In this document: one piece after another, positions 22,630 to 33,863 of the stretch
Layout of the letters: every line of letters starts with the position of its first letter
Numbering within the stretch: position 1 is the first letter of the stretch
NCBI GenBank assembly: GCA_030386875.1
Contig: CM059559.1
Span: 65,920,392 to 65,984,391 of the forward strand
Direction of reading: 5' to 3'
Source: Morinoia aosen
Lineage: Eukaryota; Arthropoda; Malacostraca; Amphipoda; Talitridae
Length of the DNA stretch: 64,000 nt
Notes under the pieces: generated by a model
Told to the model about the DNA's origin: nothing
Seen by the model: only the letters and a program-made list of their open reading frames with translations
Databases searched by the model: none
Translations under genes and position numbers: made by a program

Positions 22630-23195
22630 TGTGCGCAGCCACCTTAACGAGTGGACTCAACTCCCCGATTTAACGGGCCCTACGGCACACAAATTTACCG
22701 GGAACCCATCTGGGGCCGGTAACGCTGAAATTTAAGATAATTAAGGACAAGCGGAGCGTCATTAGCGGGAGTCTCACCTGAAGATCTTCGAAAACAATGT
22801 TCAGGCGAACACTCTTCACTGTAGCCGGCTGTCAAGGACCCATGAAGTCCCTGGTAGCGAGGGCAGAATGCCGAGTGCCGCGAAGCACACGAGAAGAAGG
22901 TGCGTTCGCGTTCACGGCTGGTTTCAATCTGAGGTGGCCGACTTCTGTCGCCACGCTCCTTAGCTTGCTCGAATCCATCGCGAAGGCTTAGGACTCGAAC
23001 AAGAAGATCAGACGAACGTTTTAGTATTTAAATTTACATTTGTCGCCGTAGACGTGAGGAACCCCCGCCATTGCTCCGCTTAATCGTAAAATTATCAGCG
23101 TTATTAATTTTAGGCTGATTAGAAGGAGCACCACAGCCTTTGCCCTTTATTGCGGAAGGCCTTTTTGTGCCTTATAAAATCCGCAAAAGACCTCA
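22630..23195 (-). repeat. LTR-like repeat, left copy (3' LTR of BEL element)
   Basis: Nearly identical to 37996-38555. On the minus strand it starts TGAGGTC and ends GCGCACA. Near its minus-strand start it has a TATA-like TTTATAAGG and an AATAAA signal, so the minus strand is the likely transcribed one, as expected for the BEL element. Differences from the other copy include short indels near 23006 and 23130. Confidence 0.7.
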
Positions 23196-25265
23196 GCGTT
23201 CGAGCAATGACTGGAATCTCGACACAATCCCGGCCAGAGAAAAAACGGAGTTTTCATCAGAAATTTCCGTTACATAGATTTAACATTCAAACATTTTAAT
23301 ATGTTAATGTTACTTTCCAGAAGAAGCATAGAAAGAACACCAATTTCATTTATGCGCATATTATTTTTTAGAGCAATAAAGCAGGGAAGGACATTAGAGG
23401 TGACCTCTCCTAATTAATGCTGGGTTCACATTGACACTCGCATTGGAAGCTCACATCCATGGGGCCAGGGCAAGTGCACGGAGCCAAAGCGGAGCGATCG
23501 TATACATTGAGACAGTGCTATACAGGTTAAAGCGTCAAGGTCTGCGGGCGCCGGGCAGACGAGTGTTGCTCACAGCTCAGTTGCAATCCAGACGCTACGT
23601 TGGGAGGTACTGCCCTCCGCGCTCTAGTACTTCTCGCCAGGAGCTGCAGATGATTAGTAGAATAGCGCTAATAATTTATTTCGTATGCCATTGATTGCAC
23701 GTTCTTTAATGTTCTTGTTTTTGCTGATTTTTTGTAGCGCATATGCATCATAAAACATGAAGGCTTCGGCAAGAATTATGCTAAAAACCATATGTAGAAA
23801 CACTCGATGCATATATGCTACACTCTATGCATAATTATGGAAGCGCATATTACATGCTAAGCAGAAATATGCATCCATATAAATGCTTCACTTGAATAGC
23901 TCCAAATTTATATTTTTTGTGAGGAAAATTGTACAGAAACAATGCTACAGGATACAGTGTACTTCTTCATACACGGAAAAAATAATTTCTTTCATAATTT
24001 TCCAATAATAATTAGGTGTATGCAATTCTCAACTAAGTTTTATACCTTATCTGAACATAAATATTTTGAAACAGCAATAATTCTAATCTGAACGAGTCAA
24101 GGACGATGATAACGAACGAAAAAAAGTAATCTAATCCAAGGCTGGTTCTGAACTATATATGTTTTTCATGAACGCAAGGAACATTTATTAATCCTTCTTT
24201 TATACGAGGAATATATTTTAGCATCAAATTCGAAGGCTGCACTTGATAATTGCGTGGTAGTTGAGATTTTTAAAAACAAATCTTCTACGATTATCTGCCA
24301 GCCAAGTTTTATACTGCAAAAACTTCCACTCGACATCGCAAGAAACAAGTGGAGCAAAAGTGAAGCAAGTTAGTTCGAATATTCCTTTATGGATTCATCC
24401 ATTGCGTAAGAGATCTCACGAGTCAAAATTGAGTTGATTGTTTTTATCTTTTCAAAACCTTTGTTTATCACCAAAATGCAATTTAACTCTTCCTAATACC
24501 TTGTATCATATCTGTTCTTCAATGTTTCCTCTACGATATCCATTAATTTTATTGCTCTCGAAGTAAGAAGTCCCTGTGTGGTTATGCAAGAGCAATAATA
24601 ATTATTCATATCCTCCGATAACAATAATTTGATAAAGTGTGCACTAAGCCCACAAAGTTCTACGTGATAATATTTAGAAACTAAAACCTTGTACCACGCC
24701 AAACTTCTCTAACGTGTTCTGAGTGAAAAAAAGTTTTATATATCACCTGTTTCTCGCAATAAATGCGATAGAGAAATTCTTCCTGGGCTTGAAAATCTTC
24801 AAATTCCTAGAAGTACGAGTATGATGCTCCTTGTTCACATTCGGCATGATTGTAGATCACTTTTAGCCGCACTAATCTCAAATACACTTCATAAGGAACT
24901 ATATCTAAAAAAATCTTGAGCTAATTCCCGCAAAATTAAAGTAAACTTTTGAAGTAGCTGTAGCAACTTACAATTATTATTGATTTACGAAAAATTTCAA
25001 TTTACAAAATTGATCCAGTTATTCAAAAAGAATTAAATAAAACTGGATGAAAAAAAGAATATAATTTAAAAGTAATGGGAAGGTTTTACTAGGTTTCAGT
25101 TTACTGCCACTTATAGTTAATCATGCATGTTCGTCATATTTTATGCTGTTCCGAGGAAAATATGCGATATGCTCACACTGCCTATATACTTGCGGGCATA
25201 TTTTATGCTATCTAAAATATACTCAAAAGCATATATATGCAATATGTTCAATGTCACATCCCTAC
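23196..25265. other. AT-rich DNA between BEL integrase and its LTR
   Basis: Most of this does not look like BEL sequence. The BEL frame appears to stop being BEL-like near 25265, where the minus strand reads TAGGGATGTGACATTG, a plausible hAT-type terminus. Motifs rich in GCATATATGC occur near both 23740-23830 and 25200-25240, hinting at one inserted DNA element of about 1.5 kb. No transposase could be recognised in the short open frames (24166-24357, 24493-24702). Confidence 0.4.
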
Positions 25266-26697
25266 TGATGACATGCTGCAGGCTACGGCTCATCTGTAGA
25301 TGGAGTGATTGACGGGCAGGCGGCGGCAAAGAATGGCTAGGGAGAATGTCCAAGTGAACCTCACTTTGCCCGCCTGCCAGCCCGGCAACAGTGTATGTGC
25401 CCGTCGAAGTGACACTCAGAGTGTTGAAAAGAGTGTCAATGCGAACCCACCATAAGTCTGCAAGCTTGCTACGTTGCTGGCGAGCTGCCTGTCGCCTAGG
25501 CCGTGCAGCTGCCTCAATTTCAGGTTCTTCGGAAGTTTCCGAGGAGTCTGATTCAGAAGAATAATGCTGATCTCTAGGGCGTTCAATAGAAAAGGAACTA
25601 CCCTCACGAGAAAAGGAACTCCCGGGCAGCTCGGAAGAAGGATGCAACTCCTCACTCGAGCCTCCCTCTGCGCTTTCCCACCCCTCCTCTGAAGCAGTAT
25701 CAGTAGCAGCTAACTCCAGGGGGTAAAGTAAGGAAATATTAACGGCAGACTCTGAGTTATCAGCTTTGATAATTTTAACAACCCGGACCTTGCCATCGCG
25801 TCCAGGATGCAGCGCGATGATACGGACTAAGGTCCAAAACGGTCTAGGTTTTGTGGGATGCCTTAATAAGACAACCTGATCTACAGACAAGAATTTATTA
25901 TTAAGAGGTAAAGATTTAAGAGGATATGGACCTCTTAGGGTGATTAAGTACTGTGAGTACCAGAGCTCCCTAAACTTGGCCACCATGACGTCGCGCCTTT
26001 CAAGCGCGGAGAGCAGATGCCCTTGACGTTCATCGTCCTCAGTTTCCAAGTCAGGGACCTCATCGGAAAGGATCAAAGAGTTAGGAGAAGGATAAAGTTG
26101 AAGGAATTGAATAGGCATGATAGGCAAAATAGTGTCCCCCGTCTCTGTATAGGAAAGAGGACGTCGATTAAGATTAAGAGAGATGTCAGAAACTGCAGTG
26201 AGAAAGGTATACGAGTAAGGATAAGTGCTACGACCAAAGAGCTTGTACAAACTCTCCTTAATAGATTTAAACAAGCGTTCCCAGATCGCACCAAATTGTG
26301 GACTATAGATCGGGATAGTTTTAAATTTAATGTTAAAAGTGCGGAAACGTTCTTCATACAAGGAAGAAGTTAAAACTTCTGCCAAAAGGTCAGAAGCAGC
26401 TACGAAAGTTTTAGCATTATCGGAATACACGGTGTTAGGGACACCCTTTTCGTTCGTGAAGCGAATGAAGGCGAAACAAAATTCTTCCAACGTCATGGAA
26501 GGAAGAAGCTCTATATGAATGGCTCTGGTTTGAAAACACGTAAATATTAAAAAATACACTTTTTGTTTATGGCCAAACGGATCTAACACCCAGAAATGAG
26601 CTGAAAAGTCCATTCCTGTTGTGGCGAAAGGTCTCACAAAATTAGTCCGACTGTCTGGCAAAGCATTGCTCCAAAAAGCAGCGACACATGCTTCTGA
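25266..26697 (-). pseudogene. BEL/Pao integrase core and C-terminal region
   Basis: The open frame begins inside the zinc domain region and reads the BEL integrase core: FATTGMDFSAHFWVLD with the first Asp, AIHIELLPSMTLEEF, VYSDNAKTFVAAS with the second Asp, and PQFGAIWERLFKSIKE with the Glu. The BEL-typical tail follows (LNRRPLSY, VVLLRHPTKPRPFW, ALHPGRDGKVRVVKI), then a Ser/Glu-rich acidic stretch. The upstream part of the same protein lies at 32613-33065. The separated frames meet at the same codon neighbourhood, which locates the insertion at about 26698-32612. Confidence 0.85.
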
Positions 26698-26971
26698 GAG
26701 CAACGGACTGCATTTGCTGGGCGAGTTTTGGTTATCGCGTTTGTTCAAAAATCTCGTGCGGAGTCGTGCACCTCAGAGCGACAGAGCAGTGCTCGACTGA
26801 GCGTCGTAGTGTGAGGATTTCTGTAACACCGTCTCCGTCTGGTTCACTATGGTCTCGATCCGCCATACAATTGATAAAAGAAGCCTTTCATCAATGTCCT
26901 ATGCTATGAAACACCGCCTCCCACTAAGCCAACATAAACTTGGTCCACCATTCAATAGAAAGTCGAAGGAT

Positions 26972-27205
26972 TTAACACTTTGACTGTGGCAACTAGGTAT
27001 TAATTAAATTCACCACCAAACTCAAATTTTTAAGTCAATTATAGAAAACTATTTTGGAAATATCAAACATAAACTGGATCGTGCCTGTATTTAGTTTTGA
27101 TTAAATATTTATGAAAATTGAATTTGCGACTATTGGTCGGTCAGCAGCATTATGAAAATTTCCTCCGTGTACCACCGGTGGCGCACGTCGCAGTCATAGT
27201 GTTAA
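26972..27205. mobile_element. piggyBac-like MITE, copy 1
   Basis: 234 bp bounded by TTAACACTTTGACTG and its imperfect inverse CAGTCATAGTGTTAA. The TTAA at each end is the canonical piggyBac target. It is matched along its whole length, in opposite orientation, by 27693-27913. No coding capacity. Confidence 0.7.
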
Positions 27206-27692
27206 TAAATGGCGCGGTGTCCTATAATATGGAAGCTAATAAGTCTTATATAAGCAATTAAGTGTCATTTTATTCATATAATTAGTCGTAATTTCTGTAT
27301 AAAATAAAGCGGAATATTACCATTTACCGTGACGTTTCATTCGTGACGTTTCATTTTCAAATGCTGTAACTTTTCCATATATCGGAATGTTTATCAGGTA
27401 GAATTTTATGATAAATAAAGTGGTCAGAAAGTTGAAAAAGAATAATCCATAGGTTTATAAGTTTAAACAGTTTAGCTGGATATTATGTAACTATCGAAGC
27501 CACAAAAAATAGAAAAAACATTAAGAAGATTGACTCTATGAAGTCAGGTAACTGAATGTGCATTCATTTTTAATTTTCTATCATAAGTAGCGGGTATAAA
27601 AATAGGCAATTTATTCAGCTTCTAATGATAAAACCATTTAATATGTTTTTTAGGCTTGAACCTAACTATATCAATATACCAAATGAATGGGG

Positions 27693-27913
27693 TTAACACT
27701 TTGACCGCGACGTGCGCCGCCGGTGGTACACGGAGGTAATTTTCATAATGCTGCTCACCGACGCAAACTCAATTTCCATAAATATTTAATCAAAGCTAAA
27801 TGAAGGCACGATCCAGTTCATGTTTGGTATTTTCAAAATAGTTTACTACAATTGACTTAAAATTTGAGTTTGGTGTTGAACTTTATATTTAGTTGCCGCA
27901 GTTAAAGTGTTAA
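27693..27913. mobile_element. piggyBac-like MITE, copy 2 (inverted)
   Basis: 221 bp bounded by TTAACACTTTGACCG and an inverse end reading AGTTAAAGTGTTAA. Reverse complement of copy 1 with moderate divergence. The 490 bp between the two copies show nothing recognisable. Confidence 0.7.
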
Positions 27914-27987
27914 TTAATTAAATAACTCTTCCTTTTGTTTATTTCTGTGCGATATAAAAACACAACTTATTCTATTTATATGCGAAT

Positions 27988-28191
27988 ATGAGCTGTAAAA
28001 AAGATGTTAAAAATTTATTACAATATTATGATGTTTATATTGCTGCATTTTATATTGATTCTCATAAATTAGATATTTTCCTAGAAGTCAATAATACATC
28101 AAAAGAATTATTTAAAATCAACAGTCGTACGACCCTTCAATCTCATCCATTGTTAGAAAATAAAGACAATAAATTATGCAAGGACATTTAA
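27988..28191 (+). CDS. Short unidentified open frame
   Basis: 67 codons from ATG to TAA, AT-rich, beginning MSCKKDVKNLLQYYDVYI. It sits between the MITE pair and the TIR element. I do not recognise a family. It may be a remnant of a transposon protein or chance. Confidence 0.15.
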   Translation: MSCKKDVKNLLQYYDVYIAAFYIDSHKLDIFLEVNNTSKELFKINSRTTLQSHPLLENKDNKLCKDI

Positions 28192-28387
28192 AAGCGCAAA
28201 ACAGGATCTAAGTTTTGTATACGTTCTTAATGCATTTCATTTAATGATGAAATGAAGATGTCAAATGCCGCAGTCACTGCGAGCTACAACCTCCCTCTGC
28301 AATTGGCAACGCCACACTGGTTGCCTTGTGTGATTATTACTGTGATAGCGCACCCACAAGTTGCGTCATTTCAGTTGCCGTACAGCT

Positions 28388-30196
28388 GGGTTTACACGGA
28401 GGGTGTCTTCCCCAGGGTGACGCCCCTACCCTACCCCTCTCACCCGCTCAAGCTTCCCCACTTGCGTTTAGACGGAGGGTGAGATGCCCAGGGTTGCCGA
28501 AATTAGTGCGTTCAGCAAATATACGAGTTTCCCTTAGAAAAATGTATTTTAATTTCTCTGGAGTGAGAATTTTACGATGGGCAACTTCATAAAAAGGGAT
28601 CTATTGATTTCGAATGACAATAATTGCAAAATAAATGTAGGCAACCCCTCAAACTATGTCAATATAAATGAGATTTATTTTGGTGCTGCTGCAGAAAACA
28701 TTCCCCTGAGAAATGTCAACAAAATATGTACCAAAAAACTAGAAGAGTTTGGATTGAAAGATCTTAATAAATCTAATTCAATAATACCATATTCAATGCA
28801 TTTCTCCAATTTTGCGAAAAAGGAGTAGCATGAAAATATTAATATGAAGTGGCGAGAACTGTTTTGTCAAGATGCTCCTTTCAAGACAAAAATTGTGTCT
28901 GAAAAATACTGGGACGCAGCTTTGTTACTCGCTGCTTCCCGAGTTCATGATGCAGCTTTTGTCAATACCGCAATATTTTGCCGCAGCTAGAAAATTTTTT
29001 CGACCCTAACTACATAATAGCAAAAAACAGGATTTCGTTAATAAGAGCAAGACTAAATGCATGAATGAGATCAAAATCTACGTTAGAGAACACAGACTGC
29101 AAAAATTGGAACCACCACGGTAGCTTAGTCAACAAATTGAATAAAAAACGTTGGCAGATGAAGGAAGAAGAGTAGGAAAAAGTTTCATTCTAGCAGGAAA
29201 AGTAGGTAAAACCTTAAAATTTTCGATTTATTGCTAGTTAAGTAGATTTGGTACACTTTAACAATTTTTGGTACGTTTTCATGAAGGTTTTGTACGATCA
29301 TCAGAAAAAAAATCGGCAACCCTGGAGATAACAGTGACTGAGTGAGGATGTCGAAATGTAATTCAAGGTACGTGCAGAAAAGAAGATGCTATATTTAACC
29401 TGAAAACTATTTTACAGAGGCCGGCATAAGATCAACGTATTCGTGAAGAATTCGAATTCAAGAATTACTTCTTAAACGAAGGCCAAGTGCCTTGGCAGAA
29501 ACGAATGTGTCAATTAGATTAATAAGGGATGGAGGTGAATAAATAAAACTTAGCGCGTATATAGCTTCTTATATGAACTTAATGCCCAAACTAAGGAATA
29601 ATAAAATAAAGCTTGCCCAGCAAATGTATATAGAGATAAAAATAAATGAAATATGCGCGATAGAGTCAGATTACAGGATATAGAAATAAGTAACAAAAAT
29701 TATATCAGTCTAAGTCCTATCACGAGCCATCTTGTGTTAATAATAGCATGATAGCGAACAATTTGTGTTACTATTGTTGGAGGTAATTACTTTTGAATTA
29801 GTTCGAAAATTATTTCAGTGATAGTACATGATAAAAAAAATATATTTACAGCCGCAATAAATACAATCAGACTGACGCTATGCTCTCAATAAATCTATCA
29901 ATGTAAAAACTTTAGCCTTCAGTCACTTTTCCAGATCAGGAGAGACTTTTTGCATTAAGATTACGCATGAGAACATGACGACAGAGCAGCTAAGACTACA
30001 TCCTGCCTTCAAGACTGTCTGAAGCGCACTGTCGCTCTGGCGCTCTGAGGTCAGGCAGTCCCAGCATGTGGGGCAGCAGCGTCGACACGCATGGGGTAGT
30101 AGTGGGAGGTGTTAGACAGGGGGATCGGGGGTTTTTTGAAGAGGCGGGGAGGGAGAGAGGGCGTTGCCCCGGGGAAGTCACCCTCCGTGTAAACCC
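28388..30196. mobile_element. DNA transposon with inverted ends, family unknown
   Basis: About 1.8 kb bounded by GGGTTTACACGGAGGGTG (28388-28405) and its perfect reverse complement (30179-30196). The match continues imperfectly for about 20 more bases. Both sides are flanked by AGCT (28384-28387 and 30197-30200), a possible 4-bp target duplication. A second, near-identical GTTTAGACGGAGGGTG occurs inside the left end at about 28467. No transposase is recognised; the interior holds a broken frame at 28577-28828. Confidence 0.65.
28577..28990 (+). pseudogene. Unidentified broken frame inside the TIR element
   Basis: An 83-codon frame beginning MGNFIKRDLLISNDNN ends at a TAG (28826-28828). The same frame continues past the stop with protein-like sequence (NMKWRELFCQDAPFKTKIV, YWDAALLLAASRVHDAAF) before decaying. 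This looks like an old protein-coding remnant carried by the element. I cannot name its family. Confidence 0.35.
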
Positions 30197-30361
30197 AGCT
30201 TAACCGAGGCAAAGTGTTGCCCCGTGTAATAGGGCCTTAAGAGAAAGCCTTAGCGTTCACCCGGCCGCACAGGGTCTAATCTCGCAGGATTTCTACAACG
30301 CCCAGCCCTCTCCCTCCACCTCCAACCAGCTGCAGCACCACCTCCAATCAGCTACAGAAAT

Positions 30362-30476
30362 GTTAGGTTAAATTAATTTAGGTTAGGTTAAGTTAAGTTA
30401 AGTTAGGTTAAGAGGTTAGGTTAAGTTAGGTTAGGTTGGGTTAGGTTAGGCCAAGTTCAGTTAGTTTAAGGTTAAC
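30362..30476. repeat. TTAGG-like degenerate tract
   Basis: A run of AGGTTAGGTTAAGTT variants, a degenerate form of the insect telomere motif TTAGG. Internal tracts of this kind are common in insect genomes and need not indicate a telomere. Confidence 0.7.
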
Positions 30477-31209
30477 TTAAAAAAGTTTAAAAATGCCTGT
30501 TTTTGCGTGCCGAGGTGGAGGGTCGAATAGCTTAACACCAGCGGTCGTTGTAAAAACTGATTATAATGATTTAATACAGGTTAAATTTGGTATTCCGCTG
30601 TAATATCTACTTACTAAGTACTTGTAGTGATTATATTGCAGTGATTCAAAATAACTGCATAACGAACAGACAGGTTAATAAACCTCAGTAGTGCTACATA
30701 GTTCAATAATTGGCGCGAATGGCAACTTTAGTAGCTGCTCGGAGGTGGAGGGAGAGGGGTGGGCGATGTAGAAATCCTGCGAGCTTGGACCCAGTGCCAC
30801 CCGGCCCAGTGTTGCCAATTTAGCTATTTTGGAGCCAGATCTGGCACCTTTTCATCGTATTTAGCTCCTAGTTTTCATCATCTGACATCTGGCACCAAAT
30901 CTGGTTCCAAGTTTTTCTTAATATAGAGTAATTTTATACTGCCAATATTAACTACAAATTTACATGTTTTAATAACTTCATAAGGTTCCGTTGAATGTTC
31001 GTTTGAATACTTGTAGTGCCGGCCAGGTTTGAAAGAATTGGCACACATTACAACAGTGTTTTAACGGTTTAAAGTCGGTTTAACGAGGATTTGACGGTTT
31101 GTCGGTGTTCTGCAGTTTACCGCCAGTGTCATCCTAAAGAGTTGTGTTCATTCGTGTTGCTGAGAAATCAGTTAGGCTGGTGTTGGGTGCGTATAATATA
31201 AATTCAATG

Positions 31210-31520
31210 TTGCTCTCCGTGGCACAGCGGTTAAGGGATCGGACTGGTATGCTGGAAGTCGCGGGTTCGTTCCCAGCGCTGGCGCGGAGATTTTCCCCGT
31301 TGGGTATAAGGGAAAGCTCAAGCACAATACCCCACTCAACCCAGGTGTCGGAAATGGGTACCGGCTTTACGGGGGAACCGTCATGGTGTCCTATATATAG
31401 GGTTAGTTATAAGACATTTGAAAAACCAATGCTAAGATCCTATGTATCAGGCTTGATTGGAAATAAAGCATCCCAAAGATGCCGATGTTAACCTTTAACC
31501 TTTAACCTTTAACCTTTCTA
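31210..31520 (+). repeat. tRNA-derived SINE, copy 1 (inside hAT)
   Basis: The head has an A-box-like GTGGCACAGCGGTTAAGG (about 31219) and B box GGGTTCGTTCCC (31263-31274), as in tRNA genes. A body shared with the copies at 35281 and 39557 follows (CAATACCCCACTC, CAGGTGTCGGAAATGGGTACC, TTTGAAAAACCAATG, CAGGCTTGATTGGAAATAA). The tail is (AACCTTT) repeated about four times. Confidence 0.85.
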
Positions 31521-31979
31521 GAACTAATGCAAAACAACCCTTCACAATGAGTACAATCGCGAAGAAAAGTTATACCTAAATGATTAGAAAAGAATGGTTG
31601 CAGATGAAACAATTTGACAAGTGGTAACGGGAGGTACCAGGACATAGTACATACGCTTACTTTTTATATTGTAGATGTGGAACAGTTGAAAAACAAAGTT
31701 TACTAACAAAACATGCTGAAACGGAACGTGTTACATTTGTGCCTTCTGAAAGTGACCGCTTACTCAATGCATGGAACAAAAATCTAATGTTGTTGCAAAT
31801 ATTGAAGAAAAGCTTGGGCGCTATTTATGTTGTCACATGTCTATTAACACATGTGATTATTTTATAGATCTGTGCAAGGATATCGTGTAAGATTGGAGAA
31901 GTCGTTCAATTTTAAGAATGTACAGAAGAAAATACAATTCTGTGATAAAGAATGTTCTAGGCCCACACCTTAAAGACAA

Positions 31980-32340
31980 TTGGTTACCGACATCGGAGAT
32001 GAAAAATTTAGTTTGCTGATGGATGAGAGGAATAATATATCTATCTATGAAATGCAACGTATTACTATTATGTATTTTAGTAGAAGCAAAAAAAAAGTAG
32101 TTTACACCTTCTTAAGTCTGGTTGCATTGTCTAGTGATGAAGATGGCATTGTTGAGGCATTGAAAAGTGAGCATGCAAAATGAACATAGCCAAAACCTAA
32201 TTAATTGGCATACTTACTTACAATGCCAGTGTTATGGTAAAAGTGAACAAAGGTGTGTTTGAGAAGTGGGAAAAAGAACTTCCATCATTGATTCTTGTGA
32301 GATGTGTCTGTCATTCACTGCAATTAGCAACATGCCACGC
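31980..32340 (+). pseudogene. hAT transposase fragment
   Basis: The first 67 codons (from 31980) read FSLLMDERNNISIYEMQRI and match the hAT pattern in which a conserved Asp-Glu pair precedes an IS.. motif. After a stop at 32181-32183 other frames show VNKGVFEKWEKELPSL and CVCHSLQLATCHAS, the region holding conserved Cys and His residues. The C-terminal dimerisation domain was not seen. Degenerate and non-functional. Confidence 0.55.
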
Positions 32341-32612
32341 CTCACCTGAGGTTCTGCCTAGAAATTGAGAATTTCCAATTGCAGAAACATATAAATGGTT
32401 AGCCTACTCAATACTGGACAGGTTGATTAATGTCCGCTTTTAAAAGCTATCAATGACAATCCAACCCCACTTTAAAGGGCAATTACTGTAATATACAAAA
32501 AATAAATATTGTTAGCTCTTTTTTTAGCATCAAACAAAACGTTTTTAGCTCTTTTTAGCACCTTTTTATGTAAAATCTGGTACTTTTCTACCGAAATAAT
32601 TTGGCAACACTG

Positions 32613-33065
32613 TTCAGACACCCGCTTGCATACTATGCATTTGGATAGAACGCCACGCACAGTACGCTTACAGCGAGGTATCAAATAACCGTCCATTTTA
32701 AGTTTTTGCACGGTCGATTCAACACCCTGATGATTAAGAGTTTTATGGGTATGCAAGATCAGAAGATAGGTTAGATGAGAAGAACTAGACAACAGAATAG
32801 GGTTCCTAGTGTTGTAATCCAAATCCTCCGCTAAGACAATGCTGCTGCTAGATCTAATTAAATTATGAGAGTCAAGAAACAAGTTGAAAGAGCTAACAAG
32901 CAAAAGCGGACGAGGATTATTGGTTTCCAAGGCCTCTATCTCGCTGGCAAAATGCTCTCTTTGCATAGAGGAAATGAGGTAAAGAAACGCTCGCAGTTTA
33001 GACTCCCCCGGATCTGCGCGCTTCCAGATTGCTACGGCCCTAAATACCTTCTCCACCGCATCCAA
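32613..33065 (-). pseudogene. BEL/Pao integrase zinc-binding domain
   Basis: The minus-strand frame reads LLILHTHKTLNHQGVEST and then CIVCKRV, the H-H-C-C zinc-binding domain that opens BEL integrases. Upstream it continues the RNase H to integrase linker (AVEKVFRAVAIWKRADPGES). The match to BEL stops exactly at 32613, at the hAT terminus, and resumes near 26697. No real start codon is expected, since this is an internal part of the polyprotein. Confidence 0.8.
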
Positions 33066-33185
33066 CCGCTTTGGGTAGGAGGAGAAGCGCTCAAGGGTTA
33101 CAATAGAAGCTTCACCTGGGTGAGCAACATTAACTGCGATACACGTGTCTGAAACAAATTACTGCGGAATGCATCCTAAGTGACC

Positions 33186-33863
33186 CTAAGGCCACTTATC
33201 TCTACTTTCTCTGATCCAAGAAGGACCTTTTAACCATAAAAATTTATTCTCTAGAAATTTAGATACCTTAACACCCCACGTCAGCATGTCTGCAACGTTA
33301 AACATCGTGGGCACGTACTCGTAACTAAAGGCAGCCAAGGCTTTACACTCTAGCTGCTTACGCATGGCTTCTATGTCTTTTATCCTGTTGTTTACAAATA
33401 CATTTTTGCGAGGAGGTTTACCGCTCAAGAGCCAAGCTAGTGTGACCTGTGAATCAGTAAGAATAGTTACATTAGCCACTTTATAAGGAAAATTAACATC
33501 ACACAGAAGAGATACAAGACACTGATAGGCAAGAAACACTGCCAAGAGTTCGAGGGAAGGAAGAGTTCGCTGGCGAGAAGGCAAAACTTTAACTTTAGAG
33601 AAAAGTAATGCGCTGCGATCCTCTTGGACGCCATAGATACAGGTACCAAAGGCGCTAGCACTAGCATCACAGAATACAACAAGTTGGGTAGTTTTAGTCT
33701 CAGCCAAAGTCATTCTAGGAAACTCGTAATCCCTCAATTCCGAAAATTCCAGACAATATTTCTGCCATTCATAACATAAGTCTTCCGGAACATTCTGATC
33801 CCAACCTAGCCTCAAGGGCGTCAATTTTCTCAAAATAAGCTTACCTCGCACAGAAAAGGGCAA
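33186..33863 (-). pseudogene. BEL/Pao RNase H
   Basis: Readable blocks are LVVFCDASASAFGTCIYG, VKVLPSRQRTLPSLELLAVFLA and VTILTDSQVTLAWL, the BEL (Peptidase_A17-associated) RNase H series with the Asp, Glu and Asp positions, followed by FNVADMLTWG. The frame differs from the preceding RT frame, so a frameshift lies near 33850. Confidence 0.85.

Larger units (their letters stand above)
26698..32612. mobile_element. Nested DNA-transposon cluster inserted in BEL integrase
   Basis: A block of foreign DNA of about 5.9 kb splits the integrase. At the BEL edges the minus strand reads TGTCTGAA on one side and TCTCAGAA on the other, 6 of 8 identical, which could be a diverged 8-bp target duplication of a hAT insertion. 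The block itself contains a pair of TTAA MITEs, a TIR element and a hAT remnant with a SINE, so it was built in several steps. The stretch 26698-26971 has no recognised feature. Confidence 0.6.
30807..32612 (+). mobile_element. hAT transposon remnant
   Basis: Ends are inverted: CAGTGTTGCCAATTTAG at 30807 and, on the minus strand, CAGTGTTGCCAAATTAT from 32612. CAGTG followed by TTGCC is a typical hAT terminus. The inside carries a decayed transposase: frame 31980-32183 (IGDEKFSLLMDERNN, which matches the hAT core around the first catalytic Asp, then LVALSSDEDGIVEALKSEH), and later VFEKWEKELPSLILVRCVCH as in the His-rich hAT block. Stops and frameshifts are frequent. A SINE lies inside at about 31210-31520. 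No clear 8-bp duplication directly flanks it. Confidence 0.7.

Noticed and set aside
22797..22991. 64-codon open frame found again almost unchanged at 38163-38357
   Set aside because: It lies inside the LTR-like repeat, so its conservation reflects LTR identity and not selection on a protein; the coding strand is also antisense to the element.
30362..30476. TTAGG-like tract as a telomere or chromosome end
   Set aside because: Short, degenerate and surrounded by unrelated sequence on both sides; interstitial tracts of this type are common.
31219..31274. A and B boxes that could mark a tRNA gene
   Set aside because: No cloverleaf can be completed and the sequence continues into a body shared with two other copies; it is the head of a SINE.
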